A stretch of DNA of 64,000 nt from Pseudomonadota bacterium (GCA_023430045.1 JAEZCF010000135.1:1-64000); one strand, 5' to 3'; shown: positions 7,967 through 16,565, counted from the stretch's first letter. Notes: a model not told the origin generated them from the sequence alone. Numbers and translations are program-made.

Positions 7967-8173
7967 GGATGCCTCGCGTCGCGGTGGGGCCACCTGCGCC
8001 GGAGCGCGAGGTGGCGGGCGATGCGGGTTAGCGTACCGGGCTATCGAAAGCGAAAAACCGGCGGATCAGGGATCCCCACGCACCGCCCGCCGTAGATCTG
8101 GCAGGACGATGCATTCTCCGCCGGCGCCCGGAAGGGCATCAACAGAGGAACCGCTTTCGTTAGCTACGGGACG

Positions 8174-8371
8174 CTAATCCCGACTGGCGCAGGTGCACCA
8201 GCCGCCCAAGAGTGACGTCAGGAGCACAAGGTCGTACATGAGAAAAACTTGATTCATGGCCTTGATATGGTCATCGGCGACAGCCAGGAGCCTCGTGTAC
8301 GCGCCGACCGAGGTGCTGAAGATGCTGACCGCAGATGCGGCTGATGCCCCGTAATACCGACGAAAGCGCAT
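8174..8371 (-). CDS. Small possible membrane protein, intact in the left copy only
   Basis: A 65-residue frame beginning MRFRRYYGASAASAVSIFST with a hydrophobic stretch FLMYDLVLLTSLLGGWCTC near the end. The right copy (up to 16047) preserves the same frame for the last 42 residues or so, with a handful of substitutions (for example LLTSLLGG to FLASLLSG), and is then cut off. Frame conservation is the only evidence that it is coding. The reading frame also stays open further upstream through a TTG. Function unknown. Confidence 0.35.
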   Translation of the reverse strand: MRFRRYYGASAASAVSIFSTSVGAYTRLLAVADDHIKAMNQVFLMYDLVLLTSLLGGWCTCASRD

Positions 8372-8477
8372 CGCCACATCGATGCCCGCCCCGAGTACTC
8401 CCCCACGTAAAAAATCACGGCCCAAGAGATGCCAGAAGGCCCGCCCACCTTTGGCAGGTGTGACGAAAGCGTTAAGA

Positions 8478-8505
8478 GTGATATGTTATAGCATTGCATT
8501 ATCAC
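8478..8505 (+). promoter_or_regulatory. Zur-like operator upstream of the receptor/chelatase operon
   Basis: The 28 bases run from GTGATA to TATCAC and contain TGTTATAGCATTGCA. The left half TGTTATA equals the half-site of the gammaproteobacterial Zur consensus (TGTTATA-N-TATAACA type); the right half matches only partly. It sits 13 bases before the TonB receptor ATG, where a repressor would block transcription. Zur binding is inferred. Confidence 0.55.
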
Positions 8506-8518
8506 CTATAGCCTCCCC

Positions 8519-10471
8519 ATGACCTTTCCCCCCACTTCCGCCGTGCATCAGCGCACTCTTGTCCTTGCTGTCGCGCTGGCGTGCAGTTGGAGCGCCACCG
8601 CATCTCCAGCAGCCAGCGAACTTGATCCCGTCGTCGTCACCGCCACCGCGACCGATCGGCTGGCCAGTGACGCGCCGGCGTCGATCAGCGTCATCACCCG
8701 CGAGCAGATCCACGCACGCCCCGTGCTGGATCTGAGCGATGCGCTTCGTGGCACCACCGGCGTCACGGTTGCCGGGGTCGGCTTTGGGCGACGCGGCATC
8801 CGCATCCGCGGAATGGATCCGGAGTACACCCTGGTGCTGCTCGATGGGCAGCGGGTGAACGCTGCCAGTGATGCAATCGCCCATGCGGATTTCGATCTGG
8901 GCTGGATGCCGGCAGCCGCCATCGAGCGCATCGAGGTCGTTCGCGGGCCGATGTCATCGCTCTACGGTTCCGAGGCACTGGGTGGCGTGGTGAATGTCAT
9001 CAGCCGACGCGCCACTGACGCATGGCAGGGAAACGTCGTCTACAACGGCGGAGTGGTGGGCGGAAACCGCGGGGGAAATACCACCCAGGCCGGCCTCTAC
9101 GCGGGCGGCGCACTTGTTCCGGGTACGTTGGGGCTCAGCGTTTTCGCCGAACATCGGCAAAAGGATGCAACCCGGGATCCGGCAGACGAGCGGCTTGACG
9201 AGCAGGAGCAGCGCCGCGTCAACACCGGGCGCGCCGTGCTGACCTGGACCCCTGATGACAAACAGCGCATCGACCTGTCGCACCTTGAAGGCTCGGAGCT
9301 GCGCAGGCGGAACGCACTTCAGGCTGGCACCGCCCCCTATGTCTACGAGACGGTCGATGACATCCGGCGCCAGCAGACGACCGTGTCGCATCAGGGCGAC
9401 TGGAACTGGGGCCAGACACGTTTCAGCGCCTACCAGAGCAGACTGGAGCGCGAAAACCGTCGCGACATCGGCGAAGCAACTCGACCCCAGGACCTTCGCG
9501 ACGACATCGTTGATGGGCGTGCCACCCTGGATCTGGGTGCGTCGCATCGGATCAGCGTGGGCGGCGAATGGCGCCGCGAGCGGCTCGATGATGCGTCCGC
9601 TGCAGCGTCGGGACAGGTGGAGGCCATCCAGACCGCGGTCTTCCTGCAGGACGAAATACAGATCACCGACAGCCTGTCGGTCGTTGTGGGTGATCGCGCC
9701 GACCACCACTCCGAATTCGGTTGGCACCACAGCCCGCGTGCCTACGCGGTATGGCACCTCACCGACGCCTTCACGCTCAAGGGTGGGGCCGGGACGGGAT
9801 TCAAGGCACCCAGCCTGAAGCAGCTGTCGCCGGAATACTCTGCGGTAGGCGGCGGCGGACGCTTCACGATCGTCGGCAACCCCCTGCTGAAGCCGGAGAA
9901 GAACACCAGCTATGAACTGTCCGGTGCATGGCAGCAGGACGGGTGGTCGGTGCAGACCACGCTGTTCCAGAACGATCTGAAGGATCTGATCCAGACGGTC
10001 TGCGTGCGGTCCTGCGGTGTGCGGGGACGGGAGCTGCGCAACTACACCAACGTAGCCGAAGCGCGTATCCGTGGTGTGGAACTCTCCGGCACCGTGCCGC
10101 TGACCGACGCGTTGCGTCTTGAAGCCAACTACAGCTGGCTCGATACCGAAGACAAGCAGACGGGGCAGCAGTTGAACGAGCGTCCCACGCGCAGCGGCGC
10201 TGCCAGCCTCGTCTGGGAACATGGTGCTCTGCAGGCGACGCTGCGTGGTGAATACATCGGGCCTCAGAAGCAGGCGTCCGGAACGGCCCAGGTCACCCTG
10301 CCTGACTACGCACTCGTCGCCCTGGATACGCGCTGGGCGATCACACCGAAGCTCAGCATGGTCGTCGGCGTCGACAACATCGCAGACAAGCGCCTTGACG
10401 AAACCGGCGCCCTGTACGCCTATCCGGAAACCGGCCGATACGTCCATGCCGGCTTCGATCTGGCGTTCTGA
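8519..10471 (+). CDS. TonB-dependent receptor of the CobN-type operon
   Basis: A 650-residue outer-membrane receptor with signal peptide (residues 1-30) and a TonB box just after it (DPVVVTATATDRLA). The plug domain follows: SVITREQIHARPVLDLSDAL, then VRGPMSSLYGSEALGGVVNV. The protein is in the BtuB/CirA/HmuR size class, and the last strand ends in AGFDLAF with the C-terminal Phe expected for barrel assembly. It is the first gene of a four-gene operon: two bases separate it from the CobN-like gene. The ligand is unknown: a metal complex, heme or another tetrapyrrole are the options. The ribosome-binding site is weak, and a Zur-like palindrome lies immediately upstream. Confidence 0.92.
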   Translation: MTFPPTSAVHQRTLVLAVALACSWSATASPAASELDPVVVTATATDRLASDAPASISVITREQIHARPVLDLSDALRGTTGVTVAGVGFGRRGIRIRGMDPEYTLVLLDGQRVNAASDAIAHADFDLGWMPAAAIERIEVVRGPMSSLYGSEALGGVVNVISRRATDAWQGNVVYNGGVVGGNRGGNTTQAGLYAGGALVPGTLGLSVFAEHRQKDATRDPADERLDEQEQRRVNTGRAVLTWTPDDKQRIDLSHLEGSELRRRNALQAGTAPYVYETVDDIRRQQTTVSHQGDWNWGQTRFSAYQSRLERENRRDIGEATRPQDLRDDIVDGRATLDLGASHRISVGGEWRRERLDDASAAASGQVEAIQTAVFLQDEIQITDSLSVVVGDRADHHSEFGWHHSPRAYAVWHLTDAFTLKGGAGTGFKAPSLKQLSPEYSAVGGGGRFTIVGNPLLKPEKNTSYELSGAWQQDGWSVQTTLFQNDLKDLIQTVCVRSCGVRGRELRNYTNVAEARIRGVELSGTVPLTDALRLEANYSWLDTEDKQTGQQLNERPTRSGAASLVWEHGALQATLRGEYIGPQKQASGTAQVTLPDYALVALDTRWAITPKLSMVVGVDNIADKRLDETGALYAYPETGRYVHAGFDLAF

Positions 10472-10473
10472 GC

Positions 10474-13400
10474 ATGCGTTCGCGTGCCTGGGTTCTGCTC
10501 CTGATGCTGCTGTCGCCCCTGTCCGGATGGGCAGGGGAGTTGCGGGTAGAGATCGTCACGACCGACCTCATCATGCCCGCCAGGATCACCGCGATCGACG
10601 GCCTGGTAACGCCTGCGGGAGTGCGTGTGGAACAGCGGCTGGTCGGCAAAGGACAGGCGCTTCCTGAGGCATGGCCTGCAGGGGTCGACCTGATCATCAT
10701 CGACAGCCCCCGGCCATCGGATGCAGAGCAGATCATGGCGACGGTCAAGCCGGCGCTGGAGGGCGGAAACGTGCCGTGGGTGCGTATTGGCGGCGGGGCG
10801 CCAGCATCTGGCGGCCTGCAGCCGGATCACGCGCGGCGCATCGCGAACTACTACGGCAATGGTGGCGAGGCCAACTTCAGGACGCTGGGTCTCTGGCTGT
10901 CCCGATGGGCCAACGCCGATCCCAGCGCGGACAGCCTGCCCGCACCCCACGTACTGCCGGCCTCTGGCTACTACGCAGGTCCCGGTGAGCCGGCTTACGA
11001 CACCGTGCAGGGGCTGGAAGATGCCTGGAGGCGTGATGGTCAGGACACCTGGCCGCGGGTGGCGGTGATCATTGCCGCAAACAACGTCAGCTCGATGCAG
11101 ACGCAGGTAATTGACGCAGTGGTGGCCGCTGGTCAACGCAGGAAGATAGCCATCTTTGGCGTGTGGTATGACCAGCAGGACAGCGGCGGGCTTGCCCGGG
11201 CGATCGGTTCCATGGATGTATCGGCGGTGGTCAACCTGACACACCTCCAGAACGGAAAGGCGCTTGCCGAGGAATTCGCCGCACTGGATGTGCCTGTCAT
11301 CCAGGCGCTGAACTACCGGCAAGGCAACGCGCAGCATTGGCGCGATGCCACCAGTGGTGTGCCGATGTCCCTGATGGCCACTTTCGTTGCCCTTCCCGAG
11401 ACATGGGGCGTATCCGATCCGACGGTCATCTCGGCGACGGAGGAGGGCGCATTGCAGCCGATCCCCGAGCAGGTGGAGGCGTTGGCGGCGAAACTCGCGC
11501 GATTGGCACGACTGCGCGCGCAGCCCGCTTCGGAAAAGCACCTCGCCTTGCTGTTCTGGAACTCGCCGGATGGCGAGAAGAATCTGTCGGCGTCCCACCT
11601 GAACGTGCCACGCAGCATCGCCTCGCTGCTGCCGAGGCTGGAGGCGGCAGGCTATGCGGTGAAAGCGTCCAATGAGGAGCGGATCATCGAAGACGCGCAG
11701 GCGCTGCTGGGCGGTTACTACCGTCCAGCGTCGCTTGATGGGCTGCTGACGCGTGGCCTCGCCGTGGCGTTGCCGGTATCGCGCTATACGCAGTGGCTTG
11801 CGACGCTGCCCGTCAAACGTCGTGACGAACTGACCCGGCGCTGGGGCAACCCTGCACAGGGTCCCTACGTTCGAACGATCAAGGGTGAGCCAAGCTTCGT
11901 GATTCCACGGCTTCGGCTGGGGAATCTGCTGATCATGCCGCAGCCCCCGCGTGCCGGGCAGGTGGGTCAGGCCACGCACGATCTGGACGCCGTACCCAGC
12001 CACTACTATCTGGTGGCCTACCTGTACCTGCGGGAGTCGTGGCGTGCAGATGCCCTGATCCACTTTGGCACCCACGGTACCCAGGAATGGACACCCGGGA
12101 AGGACCGTGGATTGTGGGCAAACGACTACCCCTGGCTGGCCGTAGGGGACGTGCCGGTGTTCTATCCGTACATACAGGACAACATCGGCGAGGCCATGCA
12201 GGCCAAACGCCGCGGCCGGGCGGTCGTGGTGAGCCACCAGACCCCGGCATTCGCACCGTCCGGTCTTTACGACGAACTCCGCGACCTCCATCAGCTGGTT
12301 CACGAATACCAGCAGCTCGATGCCGGCCAGGTTCGCGAAACCACCGCTACCCAGTTGCAGCAACTGGCATCGACCTCGGGCATCGCCGCTGACATGGGCT
12401 GGTCCCCACTGGACATGCAATCGCGCTTCCCGGCGTTCCTGCAGGCGCTTCACGATCATCTGCATGAGCTCGCACGCCGTCAGCTCCCGCTGGGCCTGCA
12501 CACGTTTGGAGAACCCGCCGACGAGAGCCTGCGGCTGCTTACCGTCATGCAGCAGCTGGGTCCGGCGTACCTCACGGCGCTCGGTCTGGACCCGACAGAG
12601 GTCAATACCGGAGATTCCGAGCAGATCCGGAAGGATGTCCCCTACCAGACACTGGTCCGCCATTTACGGAAAGGCGATGACATCGAGGCGGTTGGCAACG
12701 TCGATCTGCGTGCACAGCTCGCGCGTGCGAAGACGCTTGAAGCCGCGCTTGTGGACACCCAGGAAGTCGAGTCTCTTCTGAAAGGACTTGCGGGCGGATT
12801 CGTTCCTCCGGGGTCCGGTGGTGATCCCATTCGCTCGCCCGAGGTGCGCAGTGGCCGAAACCTTTACGCATTTGAAGCCGACCGTATTCCGACCCGCGCG
12901 GCTTTCGAAAGTGGCCGGGAGGCGCTGGATCAACTGCTCGATGCGTATCGGGACGAGCATGGCAAGGCCCTGCCGGCGAAGCTTGCGATCAGCCTCTGGT
13001 CCAGCGAGGCCATTCGCCATCTCGGTGTGCTGGAAGCGCAGGTACTTCATGCCATGGGCCTGCGACCTCGATGGGACGAAGCCGGAAAGGTCGTTGCCCT
13101 CGACATCGTGCCAGAAGCAGAGATGAGCCATCCGCGCATCGACGTGGTGGTGCAGGCAACCAGTGTCTATCGGGATCAGTTCGATTCCTTCCTGAGGTTG
13201 CTCGCCGATGCTGTGGTCCGTCTTGGCCGCCTTCCGCCCACGGCCGCCAATCCCATTGCCCGAAACACCCGCGCCATTGAACAGAAGCTGCGCGAGCGCG
13301 GCATTCCGGCCGAGCAGGCCCAGGCGCTGGCCAACCTGCGGGTCTTCAGCAACGCGCCGGGTGTATTTGGCAGCGGATTGAACCGTGCGGTGCTGGACAG

Positions 13401-14370
13401 AAACGCAACGGCGCAGAAGGATGACGCGACGCTCGCCACCGGGTTTCTGGACAGCCTGCAGTATGGCTATGACGCCAACGGTCAGGCACTCACCCTGCCG
13501 GGCGGAAATCTGTTCGCCGAGCACCTGCGCGGTGTACAGGCCGCCGTTCTGTCGCGCTCGTCCAACGTGAACGGATTGCTCAGCACGGACCATCCCTTTG
13601 AGTACCTGGGTGGACTGGCGCTCGCCGTGCGATACCTCGATGGGACGACGCCGTCGCTGTTCATTTCCGACCTTCGCCAGGCCACACCGAAGACCGCCAC
13701 TGCGGCCCGGTTCCTGGCCGACGAACTACGTACCGGGGTCCTCAACCCGGCGTGGATATCGGCGATGAAGCAGGAAGGCTACGCAGGCACATTGGAGGTG
13801 CTGAAGACCACCGACAACCTGCTCGGGTGGCAGGTGACCGCGCCTGGAACCGTGCGTCAGGATCAGTGGCAGGCCGTGCACGACACCTACGTGCGGGATG
13901 TGCGCAATCAGGGGGTGGACCGCTGGTTCGAGACCTCCAACCCGACGGCGCAGGCACAGCTCATCGAGCGCCTGCAGGAAGCAATAGCACGGGGCTACTG
14001 GAACCCGGATGACCAGACCAGAAGCGAACTGCAGCAACGCCTTGACCAGCTTGCGGCGCTGACCCGATCCACGAAGGGTCCAGCAATCTCCACGCCACTA
14101 CAGAGCACGGGCTCAGGGTTTGGAACGGCCCGAGGAACCACGCCCGCCGCTGCCGCTGCCGCACCCGATGCCCAGGCTGCGCCTGCAGAACCCTCTGCGC
14201 CCGCACCGGTACCCACTGTGCGTGGGCGCGTCATGCGCCAGACCACCCCTGAGCCTCCGTCTTCCGCCGGACACACCGGGCTGGCACTGCTCACCCTGCT
14301 GATGCTCGTTGCATTCGGTGCCTGGCTGCAGGCAAGAGCCACTGCACACCGCCCCCAACACAGACATTGA
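10474..14370 (+). CDS. Periplasmic membrane-anchored CobN/HmuS-like chelatase
   Basis: A 1298-residue CobN-superfamily protein. Family motifs include ALIHFGTHGTQEWTPGKDRG (about residues 527-546), YPYIQDNIGEAMQAKRRGRA, RVFSNAPGVFGSGLNRAVLD and FEYLGGLALAVRYLDG. Unlike cytoplasmic CobN of B12 synthesis, it has a signal peptide (ending GWAG) and a C-terminal membrane helix (ALLTLLMLVAFGAWLQA) after a Pro/Ala-rich linker, so the catalytic body should lie in the periplasm. This is the design of HmuS of Porphyromonas (hmuRSTUV), reported to remove metal from tetrapyrroles, and, as I recall, of the PA1922-PA1925 locus of Pseudomonas, which responds to zinc. No cobST or other cobalamin genes are nearby. 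Direction and metal are open. Confidence 0.88.
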   Translation: MRSRAWVLLLMLLSPLSGWAGELRVEIVTTDLIMPARITAIDGLVTPAGVRVEQRLVGKGQALPEAWPAGVDLIIIDSPRPSDAEQIMATVKPALEGGNVPWVRIGGGAPASGGLQPDHARRIANYYGNGGEANFRTLGLWLSRWANADPSADSLPAPHVLPASGYYAGPGEPAYDTVQGLEDAWRRDGQDTWPRVAVIIAANNVSSMQTQVIDAVVAAGQRRKIAIFGVWYDQQDSGGLARAIGSMDVSAVVNLTHLQNGKALAEEFAALDVPVIQALNYRQGNAQHWRDATSGVPMSLMATFVALPETWGVSDPTVISATEEGALQPIPEQVEALAAKLARLARLRAQPASEKHLALLFWNSPDGEKNLSASHLNVPRSIASLLPRLEAAGYAVKASNEERIIEDAQALLGGYYRPASLDGLLTRGLAVALPVSRYTQWLATLPVKRRDELTRRWGNPAQGPYVRTIKGEPSFVIPRLRLGNLLIMPQPPRAGQVGQATHDLDAVPSHYYLVAYLYLRESWRADALIHFGTHGTQEWTPGKDRGLWANDYPWLAVGDVPVFYPYIQDNIGEAMQAKRRGRAVVVSHQTPAFAPSGLYDELRDLHQLVHEYQQLDAGQVRETTATQLQQLASTSGIAADMGWSPLDMQSRFPAFLQALHDHLHELARRQLPLGLHTFGEPADESLRLLTVMQQLGPAYLTALGLDPTEVNTGDSEQIRKDVPYQTLVRHLRKGDDIEAVGNVDLRAQLARAKTLEAALVDTQEVESLLKGLAGGFVPPGSGGDPIRSPEVRSGRNLYAFEADRIPTRAAFESGREALDQLLDAYRDEHGKALPAKLAISLWSSEAIRHLGVLEAQVLHAMGLRPRWDEAGKVVALDIVPEAEMSHPRIDVVVQATSVYRDQFDSFLRLLADAVVRLGRLPPTAANPIARNTRAIEQKLRERGIPAEQAQALANLRVFSNAPGVFGSGLNRAVLDRNATAQKDDATLATGFLDSLQYGYDANGQALTLPGGNLFAEHLRGVQAAVLSRSSNVNGLLSTDHPFEYLGGLALAVRYLDGTTPSLFISDLRQATPKTATAARFLADELRTGVLNPAWISAMKQEGYAGTLEVLKTTDNLLGWQVTAPGTVRQDQWQAVHDTYVRDVRNQGVDRWFETSNPTAQAQLIERLQEAIARGYWNPDDQTRSELQQRLDQLAALTRSTKGPAISTPLQSTGSGFGTARGTTPAAAAAAPDAQAAPAEPSAPAPVPTVRGRVMRQTTPEPPSSAGHTGLALLTLLMLVAFGAWLQARATAHRPQHRH

Positions 14371-14373
14371 CCC

Positions 14374-14850
14374 ATGAATGCCATTGAAAAAACGCTCTAC
14401 GACCTCTCGCATATCTTCCTCGCGCCGGTGCTGCTCCTGATCCTTGCGGCACTGGCCTACGCGTTCATCGCACTGGGAGGATTCTTCTGGGAGGCGCTGA
14501 AACGCAAGCGCGGCACCTACTCATCCGCGCTGCTGCGCTGGCACGCTCGCGACGGTGGCAGCACCGATGATGCAGAGTTGTGGATACTCAGGAAACTGGA
14601 GCTCCTGCGCATCGTCTCCCGCACGGCGCCAATGCTCGGACTGGTAGCAACGATGATCCCCATGGGCCCGGCGCTGCTTGCCTTGACCCGCAGTGATGCA
14701 CAGAGCGTCGGCGAAAACATGGTCGTGGCCTTCTCCTCCGTCATCCTGGCCCTGGTATCTGCAAGCCTGACCTTCTTCATCATGACCGTACGCCGCCGCT
14801 GGCTGCTTGAAGAACTGCGTCAGCTTGAACGTCTCCAGGAGGCCGGCTGA
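14374..14850 (+). CDS. MotA/TolQ/ExbB-family proton channel subunit
   Basis: A 158-residue membrane protein with three helices: FLAPVLLLILAALAYAFIAL (about 16-35), a second beginning APMLGLVATMIPMGPALLAL (about 87-106), and VVAFSSVILALVSASLTFFI (about 118-137). The Gly/Pro/Thr-rich second helix and the order of helices and cytoplasmic loop match PF01618 proteins, which form the proton-conducting stator with ExbD, TolR or MotB. It begins four bases after the CobN-like gene and overlaps the next gene by one base (TGATG). It probably drives or anchors the chelatase or the receptor, an inference from operon structure and analogy to HmuU. Confidence 0.87.
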   Translation: MNAIEKTLYDLSHIFLAPVLLLILAALAYAFIALGGFFWEALKRKRGTYSSALLRWHARDGGSTDDAELWILRKLELLRIVSRTAPMLGLVATMIPMGPALLALTRSDAQSVGENMVVAFSSVILALVSASLTFFIMTVRRRWLLEELRQLERLQEAG

Positions 14851-15185
14851 TGCGATTTCTTGAAGACGAAGAGGCGGACGATCCGATCCTGTCAGTGGTC
14901 AACCTGATCGATCTCTTCCTCGTGGTGACCGGGATCCTGATGATCGTGATCGTCAGAAACCCGCTGAACCCCTTCTCTGCCACCGATGTGACGGTCATCG
15001 AGAACCCCGGGCAGGCCGACATGCGGATCACGGTCAAGAACGGAGAGGAGCTGACCCGGTATGAGTCCACCGGCGAGATCGGCGAGGGCGGCGGCACCAA
15101 GGCCGGTGTCACCTACCGGCTTCCAGACGGCCGCATGGTCTATGTCCCGGAAGGTGCGGTGCCTGGTGAGGCCACTGCACCGTGA
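14850..15185 (+). CDS. DUF2149 protein, ExbD-like in topology
   Basis: A 111-residue protein with a short acidic cytoplasmic N-terminus, one membrane helix (residues 16-36, SVVNLIDLFLVVTGILMIVI) and a periplasmic domain. Asp21 sits at the start of the helix in the context NLIDLFLVV, strikingly like the PFIDVMLVLL helix of ExbD, TolR and MotB, whose Asp carries protons. With the ExbB-like neighbour it would make a complete ion-driven stator. The family is DUF2149, equivalent to HmuV of the hmu operon. A truncated second copy lies at 7221-7445. The ExbD comparison is my inference. Confidence 0.88.
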   Translation: MRFLEDEEADDPILSVVNLIDLFLVVTGILMIVIVRNPLNPFSATDVTVIENPGQADMRITVKNGEELTRYESTGEIGEGGGTKAGVTYRLPDGRMVYVPEGAVPGEATAP

Positions 15186-16047
15186 TAATTGGCTGCCGAT
15201 GTGGGGCGTGGCCCGTGAAGGTGTCGGTGAACCCTTGAGGTAAGACCGCGTTTTTATCGGACACGCGCTCACACGGCACGAGCGTGCATCACCATTCCGT
15301 CCGGTCCAGCACCTCGCGTGCGGACTCCGCCAGGTCCCGGCTGGCCACCACCAGACCCTCCACGATGTGTTCGCCCGGCAGCTCGTCCGGCAGCCCGTCC
15401 ACCTGGTCCAGGTGCGCGGCGTGCAGGGCTTCAAGCGTGGCGCACAGGGCGTTGAGCTTGCGGTACACATGAGCAAGGCCGGAGCGGCGCATGGCAGTGG
15501 AGGTGGCTTCGTCGTCCATCACGGCGCTGCCGTCGGCGGCCATCGGCACGACCGACAGCTGGATACCGTGCCTGTGCCGTCCCTCTTCATTGTCGTGCCG
15601 CGCCAGGATGGCTTCCAGCTTGGCAACGAACCGGGGAGGAAGATTGTGGATGTCCTCGCCAATCATCGCGCTCAGTAGTGAGCGTGCCTGGGACGGATGG
15701 GACATGGATGCCTCGCGTCGCGGTAGGGCCACCTGCGCCGGAGCGCGAGGTGGCGGGCGATGCGGGTTAGCGTACCGGGTAGATAACTGAAAAATGCCGG
15801 CGGATCATGCGATCCCCACGCATCGCCCACCATGGAACAGGCGTGGCGACACATTCTCCGCCGGCGCCCACAGGGACCACAACGGAGCAACATCAGTTCA
15901 TCTACAACAGGACGCTAATCCCGACTGGCGCAGGTGCACCAGCCGCTCAAGAGTGACGCCAGAAACACAAGGTCGTACATGAGAAAAACTTGATTCATGG
16001 CCTTGATGCGGTCATCGGCGACAGCCGGGATTCTCGTGTATGCGCCG
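14961..16047. repeat. Right copy of the ~1.09-kb direct repeat
   Basis: Partner of 7221-8306. It begins inside the intact DUF2149 gene and ends at GCGCCG (16042-16047), where the minus-strand small frame is cut off. The bases in between include the duplicated unknown gene. Confidence 0.9.
15289..15705 (-). CDS. Unknown protein, right copy of a duplicated gene
   Basis: The 138-residue partner of the product at 7550-7966, starting MSHPSQARSLLSAMIGEDIH. From ATSTAMRRSGLAHVYRKLNA to the C-terminal DRTEW the two are identical. The segment before it differs (ARHDNEEGRHRHGIQ here, ARYALEHEQHGRDIR in the other copy). The gene is convergent with the intact DUF2149 gene. No family was recognised. Confidence 0.7.
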   Translation of the reverse strand: MSHPSQARSLLSAMIGEDIHNLPPRFVAKLEAILARHDNEEGRHRHGIQLSVVPMAADGSAVMDDEATSTAMRRSGLAHVYRKLNALCATLEALHAAHLDQVDGLPDELPGEHIVEGLVVASRDLAESAREVLDRTEW

Positions 16048-16229
16048 GATGCTCGAGCGACAGCGCGAGGCACGCACGCGGGCCGTTCGTTTTTTGGGAT
16101 TGTTAACCTGGCGTCACCGACACGCCTTCACGGTCCGTCCACGTCTTCCAATTCCAGCTGAAAGCGAAAAATCGCGTCGGGAACAAACACCGCTATATTC
16201 CAGCTTCCCCAGACGAAGGAGGGAATGGA
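15706..16229. other. Gene-poor spacer with truncated duplicate and lipoprotein promoter region
   Basis: The first 340 bases belong to the right copy of the direct repeat. They include a 3' fragment (about 15917-16047, minus strand) of the small frame that is whole at 8174-8371. After the breakpoint at 16047 the sequence is unique and leads into the lipoprotein gene, with a possible -10 TATATT near 16192 and an AAGGAGG ribosome-binding site at 16215. Confidence 0.6.
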
Positions 16230-16499
16230 ATGAATCTGAATCCGCAACACCTGAAGATGGCCCGTGCACTCAGCGTGGCGCTCATCGCCGCCGTGAGCCT
16301 TGGCGCCTGCGCCTCTTACAAGAACGAATTTGCAACCATCAACTCACGCCTCGATCAGCTCGACGTAAAGGTACAGGGCGCCGCGCAGAGCGCTGAGTCC
16401 GCCAATCAGTCGGCACAGCAGGCCAACCAGCGCCTGGATCAGATCGAAGGCCGCGTGCAGCAGCTTGAAAGGGTTCCCGGCCGCAAGCCACGTGGGTAA
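16230..16499 (+). CDS. Lpp-like outer-membrane lipoprotein
   Basis: An 89-residue lipoprotein. The signal peptide ends with the lipobox LGAC, after which the mature chain is a single heptad-repeat helix (INSRLDQLDVKVQGAAQSAE, then SANQSAQQANQRLDQIEGRV) ending KPRG. This is the architecture of Lpp/OprI-type murein lipoproteins, which trimerise and may attach to peptidoglycan through a C-terminal Lys; here the last Lys is three residues from the end. The start has a strong AAGGAGG site. The next gene codes for an L,D-transpeptidase-like enzyme, the kind of protein that crosslinks Lpp, which makes the pairing suggestive. Confidence 0.85.
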   Translation: MNLNPQHLKMARALSVALIAAVSLGACASYKNEFATINSRLDQLDVKVQGAAQSAESANQSAQQANQRLDQIEGRVQQLERVPGRKPRG

Positions 16500-16535
16500 C
16501 CGCTCCCTCACCCGTTGAACCGCATCTGAAACCGG

Positions 16536-16565
16536 ACGCCAGTGGCCTTTGCCGGCTGCTGGCGT
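16536..16565 (+). terminator. Hairpin between lipoprotein and transpeptidase-like gene
   Basis: ACGCCAG...CTGGCGT arms with an inner GGC/GCC pairing, followed by TCTTC rather than a clean T-run. It may partly terminate the abundant lipoprotein message. Confidence 0.45.

Larger units (their letters stand above)
7221..8306. repeat. Left copy of a ~1.09-kb direct repeat
   Basis: This stretch matches 14961-16047 almost base for base in its first 300 bases and more loosely later. It holds the last two-thirds of a DUF2149 gene, a complete minus-strand gene, and the 3' part of a second minus-strand frame. The offset between copies is 7,740-7,741 bases. Homology begins at CCGCT just after mobile mystery B and ends at GCGCCG (8301-8306). 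Confidence 0.9.

Noticed and set aside
8307..8518. Cobalamin riboswitch before the receptor/CobN-like operon
   Set aside because: I looked for the B12-box and adenosylcobalamin aptamer pattern and saw none. The only structured signal is the Zur-like palindrome.
10420..12663. Long open minus-strand frame (about 747 codons) opposite the CobN-like gene
   Set aside because: It is a shadow frame of GC-rich coding DNA on the other strand. It has no signal, family motif or ribosome-binding site, and the CobN-like gene has clear motifs throughout.
10474..14370. Cytoplasmic cobaltochelatase CobN for B12 synthesis
   Set aside because: It has a signal peptide and C-terminal anchor, lacks CobS/CobT partners and lies with a TonB receptor and ExbB-like gene.
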